A DNA stretch of 64,000 nucleotides, from assembly GCF_030733205.1 (NCBI RefSeq), contig NZ_JASHJL010000030.1, positions 1-64,000 on the forward strand, written 5' to 3'. The notes under the pieces are model-generated. The model was not told where the DNA came from and ran no database searches. It saw nothing but the letters and a program-made list of their open reading frames with translations. Each line of letters begins with the position of its first letter. Position 1 is the first letter of the stretch. This DNA comes from Mameliella sp. MMSF_3455 (GTDB lineage: Bacteria; Pseudomonadota; Alphaproteobacteria; Rhodobacterales; Rhodobacteraceae). This document shows positions 51,668-60,688 of this stretch, in pieces. The position numbers were made by a program, and so were the translations under genes.

Positions 51668-53284
51668 ATGACCGACACCCCCGCCATCGAGCTGAAAGGC
51701 ATCTCCAAGTCCTTCGGCCCCGTGCAGGCCAACAAGGACATCTCGATCCGAGTGATGCCGGGCACGATCCACGGCATCATCGGCGAGAACGGCGCGGGAA
51801 AATCGACCCTGATGTCAATCCTCTACGGGTTTTACAAGGCCGACGCGGGCGAGATCTGGATCAACGGCAACCAGACCCAGATCCCCGACAGCCAGGCCGC
51901 GATCGGAGCCGGCATCGGCATGGTCTTCCAGCACTTCAAGCTGGTAAAGAACTTCACCGTCCTCGAAAACGTCATCCTGGGGGCCGAGGACGGCGGCCTT
52001 CTGAAACCTTCGCTGGCCAAGGCGCGCGGGGTTCTGAAGCACTTGGCCGAGGAATACGAACTCAACGTCGATCCGGACGCGATGATCCAGGATCTTTCCG
52101 TCGGCCATCAGCAACGTGTGGAAATCCTCAAGGCGCTCTACCGCGAGGCGGAAATCCTGATCCTGGACGAACCCACCGGCGTGCTGACCCCGGCAGAGGC
52201 CGACCATCTCTTCCGTATCCTCGAAGGGCTGAAGCGTGAGGGCAAGACAATCATCCTGATCACGCACAAGCTGCGCGAAATCATGGAGATCACCGATACC
52301 GTCAGCGTCATGCGACGCGGCGAGATGACCGCCACCGTCAAGACCGCCGAGACCTCGCCCGAGGAACTGGCGGAGCTGATGGTGGGCCGAAAGGTGCTGT
52401 TGCGGGTCGACAAGACGCCCGCCAAGCCCGGAAAGTCCGTTCTGGAGGTCGAAGACCTGCGCCATACCGATAGCGCCGGGGTCGACCGGCTCAAGGGCAT
52501 CTCGCTCAAGGTGCAGGCCGGAGAGATCCTGGGCATCGCGGGCGTGTCTGGCAATGGCCAGTCAGAGCTGCTGCAGGTTCTGGGCGGGATGAAGACCGCC
52601 ACCGGCACCGTGCGCGTCAACGGAGAGGAGATCGACCTCACCGGGCGCTATTCGGACGGCCAGTCGCGGCGGGCGCGCGGCATCAGCCATGTCCCCGAGG
52701 ACCGACAGCACGAAGGGCTTATCATGCCCTACACCGCCTGGGAAAACGTCGCCTTCGGGTATCACCACGATCCGAAATACCAGAAGAACGCGCTGTTGAT
52801 GGACAATGCCGCCATCAAGCGCGATGCCGAGGGCAAGATCGAACGCTTCGACGTGCGCCCGCCGAATGCCAATCTCGCCGCCCGCAACTTTTCCGGCGGC
52901 AACCAGCAAAAGATCGTCCTGGCGCGTGAGATCGAGCGCAATCCCGACATCCTGCTGGTGGGGCAGCCAACCCGGGGCGTCGACATCGGCGCCATCGAGT
53001 TCATCCACCAGCAGATCGTCGCCCTGCGCGACCAGGGCAAGGCGATCCTGCTGGTCTCGGTCGAGCTGGACGAGATCCTGTCGCTCTCGGACCGGGTCGC
53101 GGTGATGTTCGACGGACAGATCATGGGCGAACGCCTGCCGTCAGAGACCAACCAGACCGAACTGGGGCTTCTCATGGCCGGGGTGACCGAGATGCCCGAC
53201 AAGGACAAGCCCTTGATCAAGGTGGTGGACGAACAACTGGAAGCACAGGAAAAGCGGGAGGCAAGCCGGCATGGCAAAAGCTGA
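51668..53284 (+). CDS. Nucleoside ABC importer, ATPase (two ATP-binding domains)
   Basis: A 538-residue ATPase with two nucleotide-binding domains, as in sugar and nucleoside importers. Domain 1: Walker A GENGAGKSTLMSIL, signature LSVGHQQRVEILKAL, Walker B ILILDEPTGVLTP. Domain 2: the loop GVSGNGQSELLQVL, signature FSGGNQQKIVLAREI, and ILLVGQPTRGVDIGA, where the usual Walker B glutamate is replaced, as is common in the second domain of this subfamily. ATG 51668 gives MTDTPAIELKGISKSF. It stands between the lipoprotein gene and the first permease gene. Confidence 0.95.
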   Translation: MTDTPAIELKGISKSFGPVQANKDISIRVMPGTIHGIIGENGAGKSTLMSILYGFYKADAGEIWINGNQTQIPDSQAAIGAGIGMVFQHFKLVKNFTVLENVILGAEDGGLLKPSLAKARGVLKHLAEEYELNVDPDAMIQDLSVGHQQRVEILKALYREAEILILDEPTGVLTPAEADHLFRILEGLKREGKTIILITHKLREIMEITDTVSVMRRGEMTATVKTAETSPEELAELMVGRKVLLRVDKTPAKPGKSVLEVEDLRHTDSAGVDRLKGISLKVQAGEILGIAGVSGNGQSELLQVLGGMKTATGTVRVNGEEIDLTGRYSDGQSRRARGISHVPEDRQHEGLIMPYTAWENVAFGYHHDPKYQKNALLMDNAAIKRDAEGKIERFDVRPPNANLAARNFSGGNQQKIVLAREIERNPDILLVGQPTRGVDIGAIEFIHQQIVALRDQGKAILLVSVELDEILSLSDRVAVMFDGQIMGERLPSETNQTELGLLMAGVTEMPDKDKPLIKVVDEQLEAQEKREASRHGKS

Positions 53285-53322
53285 TCGTCGCGTGGAACCG
53301 TTTTTTCCGGAGGAGCCGCAGA

Positions 53323-54417
53323 ATGGATAAGATGCCCGGCTGGGCCGACGCGGTGCTCGTGCCCCTGATTTCCATCCTTCTGGCCTCGCTGATCTCGGCG
53401 CTGGTGATCCTTGCCATCGGGCACAACCCGGTCGAGGCCTTCTCGATCATGGTCAAGGAAAGCCTGACCTCATCGCGCGGGATCGGCAATACGCTGTATT
53501 ACACCACGAATTTCATCTTCACCGGGCTAGCCGTGGCGGTCGCCTTTCATGCGCGGATGTTCAACATCGGTGGCGAAGGCCAGGTGCTGCTGGGCGGGCT
53601 GGGCGTGGCGTTGGTCTGTCTCTACGTGCCCTGGCCACACTGGACGCTGGCACTGGTTGGGGCGACGGTGGCGGCAGGCGTCTTCGGGGCGGCCTGGGCA
53701 CTGATCCCCGCCTACCTGCAGGCGAAACGCGGCAGCCATATCGTCATCACCACGATCATGTTCAACTTCATCGCCGCGGCGGTGCTGAACTACGTCCTGG
53801 TCAACATGCTGCGCCCGCGCGGCGCGATGGAACCGGCCTCCGGCCCGTTCCCGGAGCCGACCCACCTGCCCACCTTCCAGGAGATGTTCTCGACCGCTGA
53901 CACGGTCCTGTTCCGTTCGGCCCCGGTCAATGTCTCCTTCTTCCTGGCCGTACTGGCCTGTTTTGCCGTCTGGCTGCTGATCTGGCGCACGCGGCTGGGT
54001 TATCAGATCCGCGCCTTCGGCCATTCCGAGAGCGCGGCACGCTACGCAGGCATCTCGCCGGTCCGGATCACGGTCATCGCCATGCTGATCTCGGGTGGGC
54101 TTGCCGGGATGATGGCACTGAACGCCACGATGGGAGAGGCTGAACGGCTGGTCCTGAACGCCTCCGAAGGCGCGGGTTTCATCGGCATCGCCGTGGCGCT
54201 CATGGGGCGTTCGCACCCCTTCGGCATCTTCATGGCGGCGCTGCTCTTCGGCTTTCTCTACCAGGGCGGGCTGGAACTGGCCTTCTGGACCGGCATCCCG
54301 CAACAGCTGATCACGGTGATCCAGGCGCTGGTGATCCTCTTTACCGGGGCGCTGGACAACATGGTGCGGATGCCGCTGGAAAAACTCTTTCTCGCCCTGC
54401 GCAAGGGCAAGGCCTGA
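53323..54417 (+). CDS. Nucleoside ABC importer, permease 1
   Basis: A 364-residue inner-membrane permease with about eight to ten helices of the BPD_transp_2 family, as in sugar and nucleoside importers. Characteristic parts are ARMFNIGGEGQVLLGGLGVAL, the coupling region LIWRTRLGYQIRAFGHSESAARYAGIS, and AEGFIGIAVALMGRSHPF-like sequence (here GAGFIGIAVALMGRSHP). It starts 38 bases after the ATPase stop. Its stop overlaps the start of the LysE-family gene (TGATG). Confidence 0.93.
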   Translation: MDKMPGWADAVLVPLISILLASLISALVILAIGHNPVEAFSIMVKESLTSSRGIGNTLYYTTNFIFTGLAVAVAFHARMFNIGGEGQVLLGGLGVALVCLYVPWPHWTLALVGATVAAGVFGAAWALIPAYLQAKRGSHIVITTIMFNFIAAAVLNYVLVNMLRPRGAMEPASGPFPEPTHLPTFQEMFSTADTVLFRSAPVNVSFFLAVLACFAVWLLIWRTRLGYQIRAFGHSESAARYAGISPVRITVIAMLISGGLAGMMALNATMGEAERLVLNASEGAGFIGIAVALMGRSHPFGIFMAALLFGFLYQGGLELAFWTGIPQQLITVIQALVILFTGALDNMVRMPLEKLFLALRKGKA

Positions 54418-55046
54418 TGCTGACCGACCACCTGCCCTCGCTCATGATCGCCTGGGGTGTGCACGCACTGGCACTGGCCTCTCCGGGGGCAAACGTGCTG
54501 GCGGTGATCGGCACCGCGATGGGCACAGGCAGACGGCAGGCCCTTGCGATGAGCGCGGGGATCGTGACCGGTTCGATCCTCATGGCCTCGGGCGCCATCG
54601 CCGGCCTTGGCGCTTTGATCCTGACATGGTCCCATGCCGTGACGCTGATCAAGATCCTGGGCGCGGGCTACCTGGCCTGGCTCGGCTACAAGTCGCTGCG
54701 CTCTGCGGCCACCCCGGGACAAGCACCGCCCGTGACGAGGCTGAACGGCAGTCCCGCCCGCCTCTACCGGCGCGGCCTCTTGCTTCAGGTCAGCAATCCC
54801 AAGGCCATTCTTGCCTATCTGGCCATCGTCACGCTGGCCTTGGGCGGCACCGCCCCCTGGCCGGTCGCGGTGCTCTTTGTCCTTGGCGCCGCCCTGAACT
54901 CGGCATTGATCCACGCGCTCTACGCGCTGACCTTCTCGACCCGCCCGATGGTCGCGCTTTACCTGCGCGCCCGGCGTGCCATTGACGGGGCGCTCGGCGC
55001 GTTCTTCTGTTTTGCCGCCCTTCGCCTGGCGCTGGCACGCCCATGA
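54417..55046 (+). CDS. LysE-family translocator
   Basis: A 209-residue inner-membrane exporter of the LysE/RhtB type. Features are the N-terminal ASPGANVLAVIGTAMGTGRRQALAMSAGIV, about six helices, and QVSNPKAILAYLAIVTLALGG near the middle. The family exports amino acids such as lysine or homoserine; this one could export another solute. Its start overlaps the stop of permease 1 by one base, and the second permease follows 52 bp later, so it sits inside the importer operon. Why an exporter should be translated with an importer is unclear. Confidence 0.9.
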   Translation: MLTDHLPSLMIAWGVHALALASPGANVLAVIGTAMGTGRRQALAMSAGIVTGSILMASGAIAGLGALILTWSHAVTLIKILGAGYLAWLGYKSLRSAATPGQAPPVTRLNGSPARLYRRGLLLQVSNPKAILAYLAIVTLALGGTAPWPVAVLFVLGAALNSALIHALYALTFSTRPMVALYLRARRAIDGALGAFFCFAALRLALARP

Positions 55047-55098
55047 CCAGGTTTCCCGCCCATCCGCCCTCCCTCGAACCAAGAGGCTGACACCGCAC

Positions 55099-56142
55099 AT
55101 GGATCTCGCCACGCTCATCCCGGTCCTTGAATCGACCATCCGCCTGTCGACCCCGCTGCTGCTCGCCTGCCTGGCCGGGCTCTTCTCGGAACGTGCGGGC
55201 ATCTTTGACATCGGGCTGGAGGGCAAGATGCTGATCGCGGCCTTCTTTTCCGCCGCGGTGGCCTACCTGGCCGTGACCAACGAGACATGGACCCTGCATC
55301 TGCCATTGACCGACGCGAGCATCGGCCTGACCTGGCTCCGGTCCTTGCTGCCGCCGGTCGGCTGGGGGCTTCTGGCCGGCATTGCCGCGTCGATGGCGCT
55401 CTCGGCGATCCACGGCCTGGCCTCGATCACCTTCCGGGGCAACCAGTTGATCTCGGGGGTGGCGCTGAATTTTCTCGCCTCCGGCCTGACCGTGCTGATC
55501 GCGCAAAGCTGGTTTCGGCAGGGGGGCAAGACACCGACGCTGACCGGCGATGCACGGCTGTCGGAATGGCATCTGCCCTTTGCCGACAGCCTGCGTGACG
55601 TGCCGGTCCTGGGGCCGATCTATTCCGATCTCCTGTCCGGGCACGCACCGCTGGTCTACCTGGCCTTCGCGCTGGTGCCCGCGACATGGTGGGTGCTGTT
55701 CCGCACCCGTTTCGGCCTGCGCCTGCGCGCGGTAGGTGAGGCGCCCGAGGCCGTGGACACCGCAGGTGTCTCGGTCGTCGGGCTGCGGTTTGCCGCCGTC
55801 GCCATCTGCGGGGTTCTCTGCGGGATCGCCGGCGCCTACATGGCCACCGGGCTGCAGCCCTTCTTTGGCAAGGAAATGACCGCGGGCCGCGGCTATATCG
55901 CGCTTGCCGCGCTGATCTTCTCGAAATGGCGCCCTTGGTACGCGCTTGGCGCCTGCCTGCTGTTCGGCTTCCTGCAGGCGGTTGCGCTGCGCTTTCAGAA
56001 CATCGACCTGGGCGCCTTCACCGTGCCCGTGCAGGTCATGGATGCCCTGCCCTATATCCTGACGGTCGTGATCCTCGCCGGCTTCGTCGGCAAGGCCATC
56101 CCGCCCCGGGCCGGAGGAGAGCCCTACGTCAAGGAAAGATAG
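55099..56142 (+). CDS. Nucleoside ABC importer, permease 2
   Basis: A 347-residue BPD_transp_2-family permease that pairs with permease 1. Signature parts are LFSERAGIFDIGLEGKMLIAAFF, the coupling region LFRTRFGLRLRAVGEAPEAVDTAGVSV, and AGRGYIALAALIFSKWRPW. Start ATG 55099 follows AAGAGGCTGACACCGCAC. It ends the importer operon. The usual gene order for the type (BMP, ATPase, permease, permease) is kept apart from two insertions, the lipoprotein and the LysE gene. Confidence 0.94.
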   Translation: MDLATLIPVLESTIRLSTPLLLACLAGLFSERAGIFDIGLEGKMLIAAFFSAAVAYLAVTNETWTLHLPLTDASIGLTWLRSLLPPVGWGLLAGIAASMALSAIHGLASITFRGNQLISGVALNFLASGLTVLIAQSWFRQGGKTPTLTGDARLSEWHLPFADSLRDVPVLGPIYSDLLSGHAPLVYLAFALVPATWWVLFRTRFGLRLRAVGEAPEAVDTAGVSVVGLRFAAVAICGVLCGIAGAYMATGLQPFFGKEMTAGRGYIALAALIFSKWRPWYALGACLLFGFLQAVALRFQNIDLGAFTVPVQVMDALPYILTVVILAGFVGKAIPPRAGGEPYVKER

Positions 56143-56212
56143 GCCCGCAAAGGTCCCGGCGCGGACCCATGCTGCACTTGCATAACCCCATGACATGGGA
56201 CTAGCTTTGCGC

Positions 56213-57127
56213 ATGCAAATCTACCTCCCCATCGCCGAGGTTTCGGTCAACGTCTTCGTCCTTCTCGGCCTTGGCGGGCTGGTGGGTATCCTGTCGGGCA
56301 TGTTCGGCGTCGGCGGCGGCTTTCTGATGACGCCGCTGCTGTTCTTCATCGGCGTTCCCCCCGCCGTGGCCGTGGCAACCGGCGCCAACCAGATCGTTGC
56401 CTCCTCGGTCTCGGGGCTGATGGCCCATCTGAAGCGAAGAACCGTCGACCTGCGCATGGGGACGGTCCTCCTCATAGGCGGGCTGATAGGTGCCGCCTTG
56501 GGCGTGGTGCTCTTCAACTATCTGAAATCTCTGGGCCAGGTCGATCTGCTGATCAACCTCTGCTACGTCGTCTTCCTGGGCATCATCGGCGCCCTGATGT
56601 TCGTCGAAAGCCTCAACGCGCTGCGCAAATCGCGTCGGGGCGTCCCGCCGAAACGGAAAAAGCACAACTGGGTACATGCCCTGCCCATCAAGATGCGTTT
56701 CCGCACCTCGGGGCTTTATATCTCGGTGATCCCGCCGATCATGGTCGGCCTCTCGGTCGGGGTTCTGGCGGCGATCATGGGCGTGGGTGGCGGCTTCATC
56801 ATGGTGCCCGCCATGATCTATCTGCTCAACATGCCGACCAAAGTGGTGATCGGCACATCGCTTTTCCAGATCATCTTCGTCACCGGCTTTACCACGGTGA
56901 TGCATGCCACCACGAACTACACCGTGGACGTGGTTCTGGCGGTGCTCCTGCTGATCGGCGGTGTGCTCGGCGCGCAGGCCGGCACCGCCATCGGGATGCG
57001 CCTGAAGGCGGAACAGCTGCGCATCCTGCTGGCCGGGTTGGTGCTGCTTGTCTGCGGCAAGCTCGCGCTCGACCTGCTGCTGACCCCGTCCGAACTATAC
57101 GTCCTGTCCCCGGCGGGGAGCCACTGA
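56213..57127 (+). CDS. TauE/SafE-family sulfite/organosulfonate exporter
   Basis: A 304-residue inner-membrane protein with about eight helices and the family's repeated glycine motif: GLVGILSGMFGVGGGFLMTPLLFF near the start and GVLAAIMGVGGGFIMVPAMI in the second half. Start ATG 56213 (MQIYLPIAEVSVNV) matches the family N-terminus; an ATG 18 bases earlier is the alternative. Members export sulfite, sulfoacetate or related anions. Its stop overlaps the next gene's start, so the TIGR02186 protein is translated with it. Confidence 0.9.
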   Translation: MQIYLPIAEVSVNVFVLLGLGGLVGILSGMFGVGGGFLMTPLLFFIGVPPAVAVATGANQIVASSVSGLMAHLKRRTVDLRMGTVLLIGGLIGAALGVVLFNYLKSLGQVDLLINLCYVVFLGIIGALMFVESLNALRKSRRGVPPKRKKHNWVHALPIKMRFRTSGLYISVIPPIMVGLSVGVLAAIMGVGGGFIMVPAMIYLLNMPTKVVIGTSLFQIIFVTGFTTVMHATTNYTVDVVLAVLLLIGGVLGAQAGTAIGMRLKAEQLRILLAGLVLLVCGKLALDLLLTPSELYVLSPAGSH

Positions 57128-57882
57128 TGCGCCTGCTGCTGCTTCTTCTGCTGGTTCTCGCCCTGCCTGCCCGGGCGGAACAGGTGGTGCTGGGCCTCAG
57201 CAAGGAGATCGTCCAGATCTCCACCGATTTCGACGGGTCCGACATCCTGATCTTCGGCGCGATCAAGCGCGAAGCCCCGATCCAAGAAGAACCTCTGCAG
57301 GTCATCGTCGCCGTTGCCGGCCCGCAGCAGCCGGTCACGGTCTGGCGCAAGGCGCGCCGCTTCGGCATCTGGGTCAATGCGCATGCAGTCGAGGTCGACG
57401 CCGCCCCCAGCTTCTACGCCATCGCCACCTCGGCCCCCTGGGCGCAGGTGATCACGGAAACCGAAGACCTCCGCCACAAGGTCTCCATTCCCCGCGCCAT
57501 CCGCTCCGTCGGCGCGCCGATGGACGTCCCCGACGCGCAAAGCTTTACAGAGGCGGTGATCCGCATCCGCACCGACGAAGGCACCTACCAGTTGCTGGAA
57601 GACACGGTGACGGTCCGGGAACAGACGCTGTTCGACACCGCCATCTCTATGCCCGCCAACCTGACAGAGGGCAGCTATCCCACGCGCATCTTCCTGACCC
57701 GCGGCGGCAGGGTCATCAGCTCCTACGAGACGGAAATCGAGGTGCGCAAGGTTGGCCTCGAACGCTGGCTCTACTCGTTGTCCCGCCAACAACCCTTCAT
57801 CTATGGGCTGATGTCGCTCTTCATCGCCATCGCCGCGGGCTGGGGCGCCTCCACCGCCTTCCGGATCCTGAGGTCACAATGA
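57127..57882 (+). CDS. TIGR02186 family exported/membrane protein
   Basis: A 251-residue protein with a signal peptide (MRLLLLLLLVLALPARAE) and one C-terminal membrane helix (about residues 222-243), so most of it faces the periplasm. I recognise the TIGR02186 pattern: STDFDGSDILIFGAI, then FGIWVNAHAVEV, and the C-terminal YSLSRQQPFIYGLMSLFIA. It overlaps the TauE-like gene by one base (TGATG) and ends overlapping the thioesterase gene (ATGA). The TauE-TIGR02186 pairing is conserved in Rhodobacterales and suggests a joint role in anion export; the mechanism is unknown. Confidence 0.87.
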   Translation: MRLLLLLLLVLALPARAEQVVLGLSKEIVQISTDFDGSDILIFGAIKREAPIQEEPLQVIVAVAGPQQPVTVWRKARRFGIWVNAHAVEVDAAPSFYAIATSAPWAQVITETEDLRHKVSIPRAIRSVGAPMDVPDAQSFTEAVIRIRTDEGTYQLLEDTVTVREQTLFDTAISMPANLTEGSYPTRIFLTRGGRVISSYETEIEVRKVGLERWLYSLSRQQPFIYGLMSLFIAIAAGWGASTAFRILRSQ

Positions 57883-58310
57883 CACGCACGCCCCCGGGCA
57901 CCCGCGCGGACTACCGCGCCTTTCGCAGTCTGCCCACCCGGTGGATGGACAACGACGAATATGGCCACATGAACAACGCCACCTATCTGTCCTTCTTCGA
58001 CACGGGCATCAGCCTCTGGCAAATGGACAATGGCATCAATATCCGCGGACCCAGGGCGCTCCGTCTGCTGACTGTGGAAACCGGGTGTCGCTACCATTCC
58101 GAAATCGGCTTTCCCGACCTGGTCCATGCCGGATTGCGCATCGGACACCTCGGCACCTCATCGGTCCGCTTCGAGGTCGGCCTGTTTCGCAACGAGGCGG
58201 ACACTGCCAGCGCCGAGGGCTTCTTTACCCAAGTCCTGACCGGCGGCGATGGCCGCCCGACACCCATCCCCGAGACGATCCGCGCCGCATTCGATACCCT
58301 GCGCGGCTGA
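57879..58310 (+). CDS. Acyl-CoA thioesterase, hotdog fold
   Basis: A 143-residue single hotdog-domain thioesterase. RWMDNDEYGHMNNATYLSFFDTG is the 4HBT-type signature with the active Asp and the N-terminal end of the central helix. The middle has HAGLRIGHLGTSSVRFEVGLF. It is translated with the TIGR02186 gene (four-base overlap). Substrate is unknown; FcoT/YbgC-type small acyl-CoA thioesters are the likely class. It converges on uvrC, with two extragenic repeat copies in the gap. Confidence 0.9.
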   Translation: MTRTPPGTRADYRAFRSLPTRWMDNDEYGHMNNATYLSFFDTGISLWQMDNGINIRGPRALRLLTVETGCRYHSEIGFPDLVHAGLRIGHLGTSSVRFEVGLFRNEADTASAEGFFTQVLTGGDGRPTPIPETIRAAFDTLRG

Positions 58311-58340
58311 GAGGGCCGGACGGCGGGCCAGCCCCCCGCC

Positions 58341-58370
58341 CCCCCCGGAGTATTTTCAGCCCAAAGAAAC
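58341..58370 (-). repeat. Extragenic repeat, copy C (reverse orientation)
   Basis: On the minus strand GTTTCTTTGGGCTGAAAATA is followed by CTCCGGGGGG, close to copies A, B and D. It faces copy D across 19 bases in the thioesterase-uvrC convergent gap. Confidence 0.6.
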
Positions 58371-58389
58371 AGCGGGCACAGGCTCATGG

Positions 58390-58451
58390 CTTCTTTGGGC
58401 GACAAATACTCGAGGGATGAATGTGCAAGGCACAGAGGGGCAGCGCCCCTC
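58390..58451 (+). repeat. Extragenic repeat, copy D
   Basis: CTTCTTTGGGCGACAAATAC, continued by TCGAGGG, is followed by a perfect stem-loop GAGGGGC-AGC-GCCCCTC (58435-58451). It has the same two-part layout as copies A and B. Confidence 0.6.
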
Positions 58452-58507
58452 ACCGGCTTGCGGCCACGCAAGCTGAACCAGTCACGCCGGGAGGCGTGCC
58501 AATTGGA

Positions 58508-60388
58508 TTACGCCTTCTCGTTGAAATGGGCGTAGATGCGTTCCGCAAGCGCACCGCTTACCCCGTCCACCGCCTTGAGGTCGGCAAGGTTGGCACGCGA
58601 CACTGCCTTGGCAGAGCCGAAATGCGCCAGCAGCGCTCGTTTGCGGGCCGCGCCGACGCCCGGCACCTCGTCCAGCGGGTTGGCCATTTGGGATTTGGCC
58701 CGCTTCGCGCGGTGCGTGCCGATGGCAAAACGGTGTGCCTCGTCGCGCAGGCGCTGCACGAAGTAGAGCACCGGATCGTTGTGGCGCAGCGCAAAGGGGC
58801 GTTGGCCGGGGCGGTGGAACTCCTCCTTGCCGGCATCGCGGTCGATCCCCTTGGCGACACCGACAAAGGGCAGGTCGTCGACCCCGTGTTCCGCCATGAT
58901 CTCGGCAACCGCGCTGACCTGCCCGGCGCCTCCGTCGATCAGCATCAGGTCCGGCCACAGCCCCTTGTCCCGGTCGGGATCCTCCTTCTGCAAACGTGTC
59001 AGGCGCCGCCTGAGGACCTCCTTCATCATGCCGAAGTCATCGCCGGGCACGAGTTCGTCCCCCTTGATGTTGAACTTGCGGTACTGGTTCTTCATGTAGC
59101 CGTCCGGCCCAGCGACGATCATGGCACCCACCGCGTTCGTGCCCTGGATGTGGCTGTTGTCATAGACCTCCACCCGCTGCGGCGGCGCGTCGAGGCTGAA
59201 GGCCTCGGCCAGTCCGCGCAACAGCTTGGCCTGCGTGGCCGTTTCGGCCATCTTGCGGCCCAGGCTCTCCTTGGCGTTGCGCAGGGCGCCTTCGACCAGT
59301 TCGGCCTTTTCGCCCCGCTGCGGCACCGCGATCTCGACCTTGCGCCCCAGTTTGTCGGTCAGCGCCTCTCGCATCAGGTCCTCGTCCTCGATCCCGTGCG
59401 ACAACAGAACCAGCCGCGCCGGCTCCTTCTGGTCGTAGAACTGGCCCAGGAAAGCCTCCATGACTTCCGCGGCGCCCACGTCCTCGCCCACGCGGGGATA
59501 GAAATCGCGGTTGCCCCAGTTCTGGTTGGCCCGGATGAAGAAGACCTGCACACAGGCCTGCCCGTTCTCCAGGTAAAGCGCGATCACATCGGCCTCGGCG
59601 GTGGTCTGCGGGTTGATCCCCTGCGCCGTCTGGACCTGTGTCAGGGCCCGGATGCGGTCGCGCAGCGCGGCGGCGCGTTCGAATTCCATCGCCTCCGAGG
59701 CCTCGGCCATCTGGGATTTCAACCGCTCCTGCACCTCTGTCGACTTGCCGGAAAGATACCGCTGCGCATCCTTCACGCTGCGGGCATAGTCCTCTTCCGA
59801 GATCTTGCCGACACAGGGCGCGGTGCAACGCTTGATCTGGTACTGCAGGCAGGGACGGGTGCGTGTCTCGAACATGCTGTCCGTGCAGTTGCGCAGCAGG
59901 AAGGCTTTCTGCAGCTGGTTCAGCACCCTGTTCACCGCGCCGGCGCTGGCGAAGGGGCCGTAATAGGCCCCTTTTTCCTTCTTGGCGCCCCGATGCTTCT
60001 TGATCATCGGATAGGGATGGTCCGTCACCAGGATGTTGGGAAACGACTTGTCATCCCTCAGCAGCACGTTGAACTTGGGCTTGAGCTGCTTGATCAGGTT
60101 CTGTTCCAGCAACAGCGCCTCGGTCTCGGTCCGGGTCGTGAGGAACATCATCGACGTGGTTTCCGAGATCATGCGGGCGATGCGCCGGGAATGTCCCGTG
60201 GGCCGGGCATAGCTCGACACGCGCGCCTTGAGATTGCGCGCCTTGCCGACGTAGAGCACACGGCTCTGCTCATCCAGCATGCGGTAGACACCGGGCGAGG
60301 AGTCCAGCGTCTTCAGGTATCCGTGGATGATCTCGCGGCCCTTTGGCACGCGGTCCTGCTCCCCGTTCTGCTCACTCGATGGCGGCAT
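58508..60388 (-). CDS. uvrC: Excinuclease ABC subunit C
   Basis: A 626-residue nucleotide-excision-repair nuclease that makes both incisions around a lesion. The N-terminal GIY-YIG domain (SSPGVYRML, then [17 protein letters not shown], with the Tyr and Arg of the 3' nuclease) is followed by a Cys-rich region ([17 protein letters not shown]), a UVR motif near 210-245 ([32 protein letters not shown]), the RNase H-like endonuclease domain ([23 protein letters not shown]) and tandem helix-hairpin-helix motifs at the C-terminus. It starts at ATG 60388, preceded by AAGGGTG. No LexA-type GTTC repeat is visible in its upstream region. Confidence 0.97.
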   Translation of the reverse strand: MPPSSEQNGEQDRVPKGREIIHGYLKTLDSSPGVYRMLDEQSRVLYVGKARNLKARVSSYARPTGHSRRIARMISETTSMMFLTTRTETEALLLEQNLIKQLKPKFNVLLRDDKSFPNILVTDHPYPMIKKHRGAKKEKGAYYGPFASAGAVNRVLNQLQKAFLLRNCTDSMFETRTRPCLQYQIKRCTAPCVGKISEEDYARSVKDAQRYLSGKSTEVQERLKSQMAEASEAMEFERAAALRDRIRALTQVQTAQGINPQTTAEADVIALYLENGQACVQVFFIRANQNWGNRDFYPRVGEDVGAAEVMEAFLGQFYDQKEPARLVLLSHGIEDEDLMREALTDKLGRKVEIAVPQRGEKAELVEGALRNAKESLGRKMAETATQAKLLRGLAEAFSLDAPPQRVEVYDNSHIQGTNAVGAMIVAGPDGYMKNQYRKFNIKGDELVPGDDFGMMKEVLRRRLTRLQKEDPDRDKGLWPDLMLIDGGAGQVSAVAEIMAEHGVDDLPFVGVAKGIDRDAGKEEFHRPGQRPFALRHNDPVLYFVQRLRDEAHRFAIGTHRAKRAKSQMANPLDEVPGVGAARKRALLAHFGSAKAVSRANLADLKAVDGVSGALAERIYAHFNEKA

Positions 60389-60688
60389 TCTTGCACCCTT
60401 GTGAAACGCGCGATTCCTTACTTGTGCTGCAATGCAACGACGGCCGATTCAAGTGGTTAAACATCCACCGAATATGTGGATAAGTCTGCGGGCAAAATCC
60501 GGGCAGGTCGATTTTTCCCTTGTCTACCGCCCACTTCGCCCCAATGCCCATTTTTTAGGCATCAATGCAAGCTATTGATTTCATGGACTAAAAAAGTGCT
60601 CTCGTTGCAAGTCATTGAGACCATTCACCTTTTCGTAACGCTTTTGTTAAGGCTTTATGACCCGTGCACAACTCTGGGGCGCATCCCC
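60389..60688. other. AT-rich intergenic region upstream of uvrC
   Basis: This 300-bp region has no gene I can support. It is notably AT-rich (38% GC over one 60-base line counted). It contains a perfect DnaA-box sequence TGTGGATAA (60475-60483) and the near repeats TGCAAGCTATTGA (60566) and TGCAAGTCATTGA (60606), spaced exactly 40 bases apart, about four helical turns. It must carry the uvrC promoter. Whether the motifs are binding sites is not known. Confidence 0.5.

Noticed and set aside
58421-60460. A 679-codon open frame antisense to uvrC
   Set aside because: Same codon-bias artefact; no family resemblance, and it fully overlaps the well-supported uvrC.
60634-60655. Possible CtrA-type site (GTAACGCTTTTGTTAA)
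   Set aside because: Spacing and first half do not fit TTAA-N7-TTAA.
60389-60688. Candidate replication origin because of a DnaA box in AT-rich DNA
   Set aside because: Only one perfect box was seen, and no origin-associated genes are nearby.
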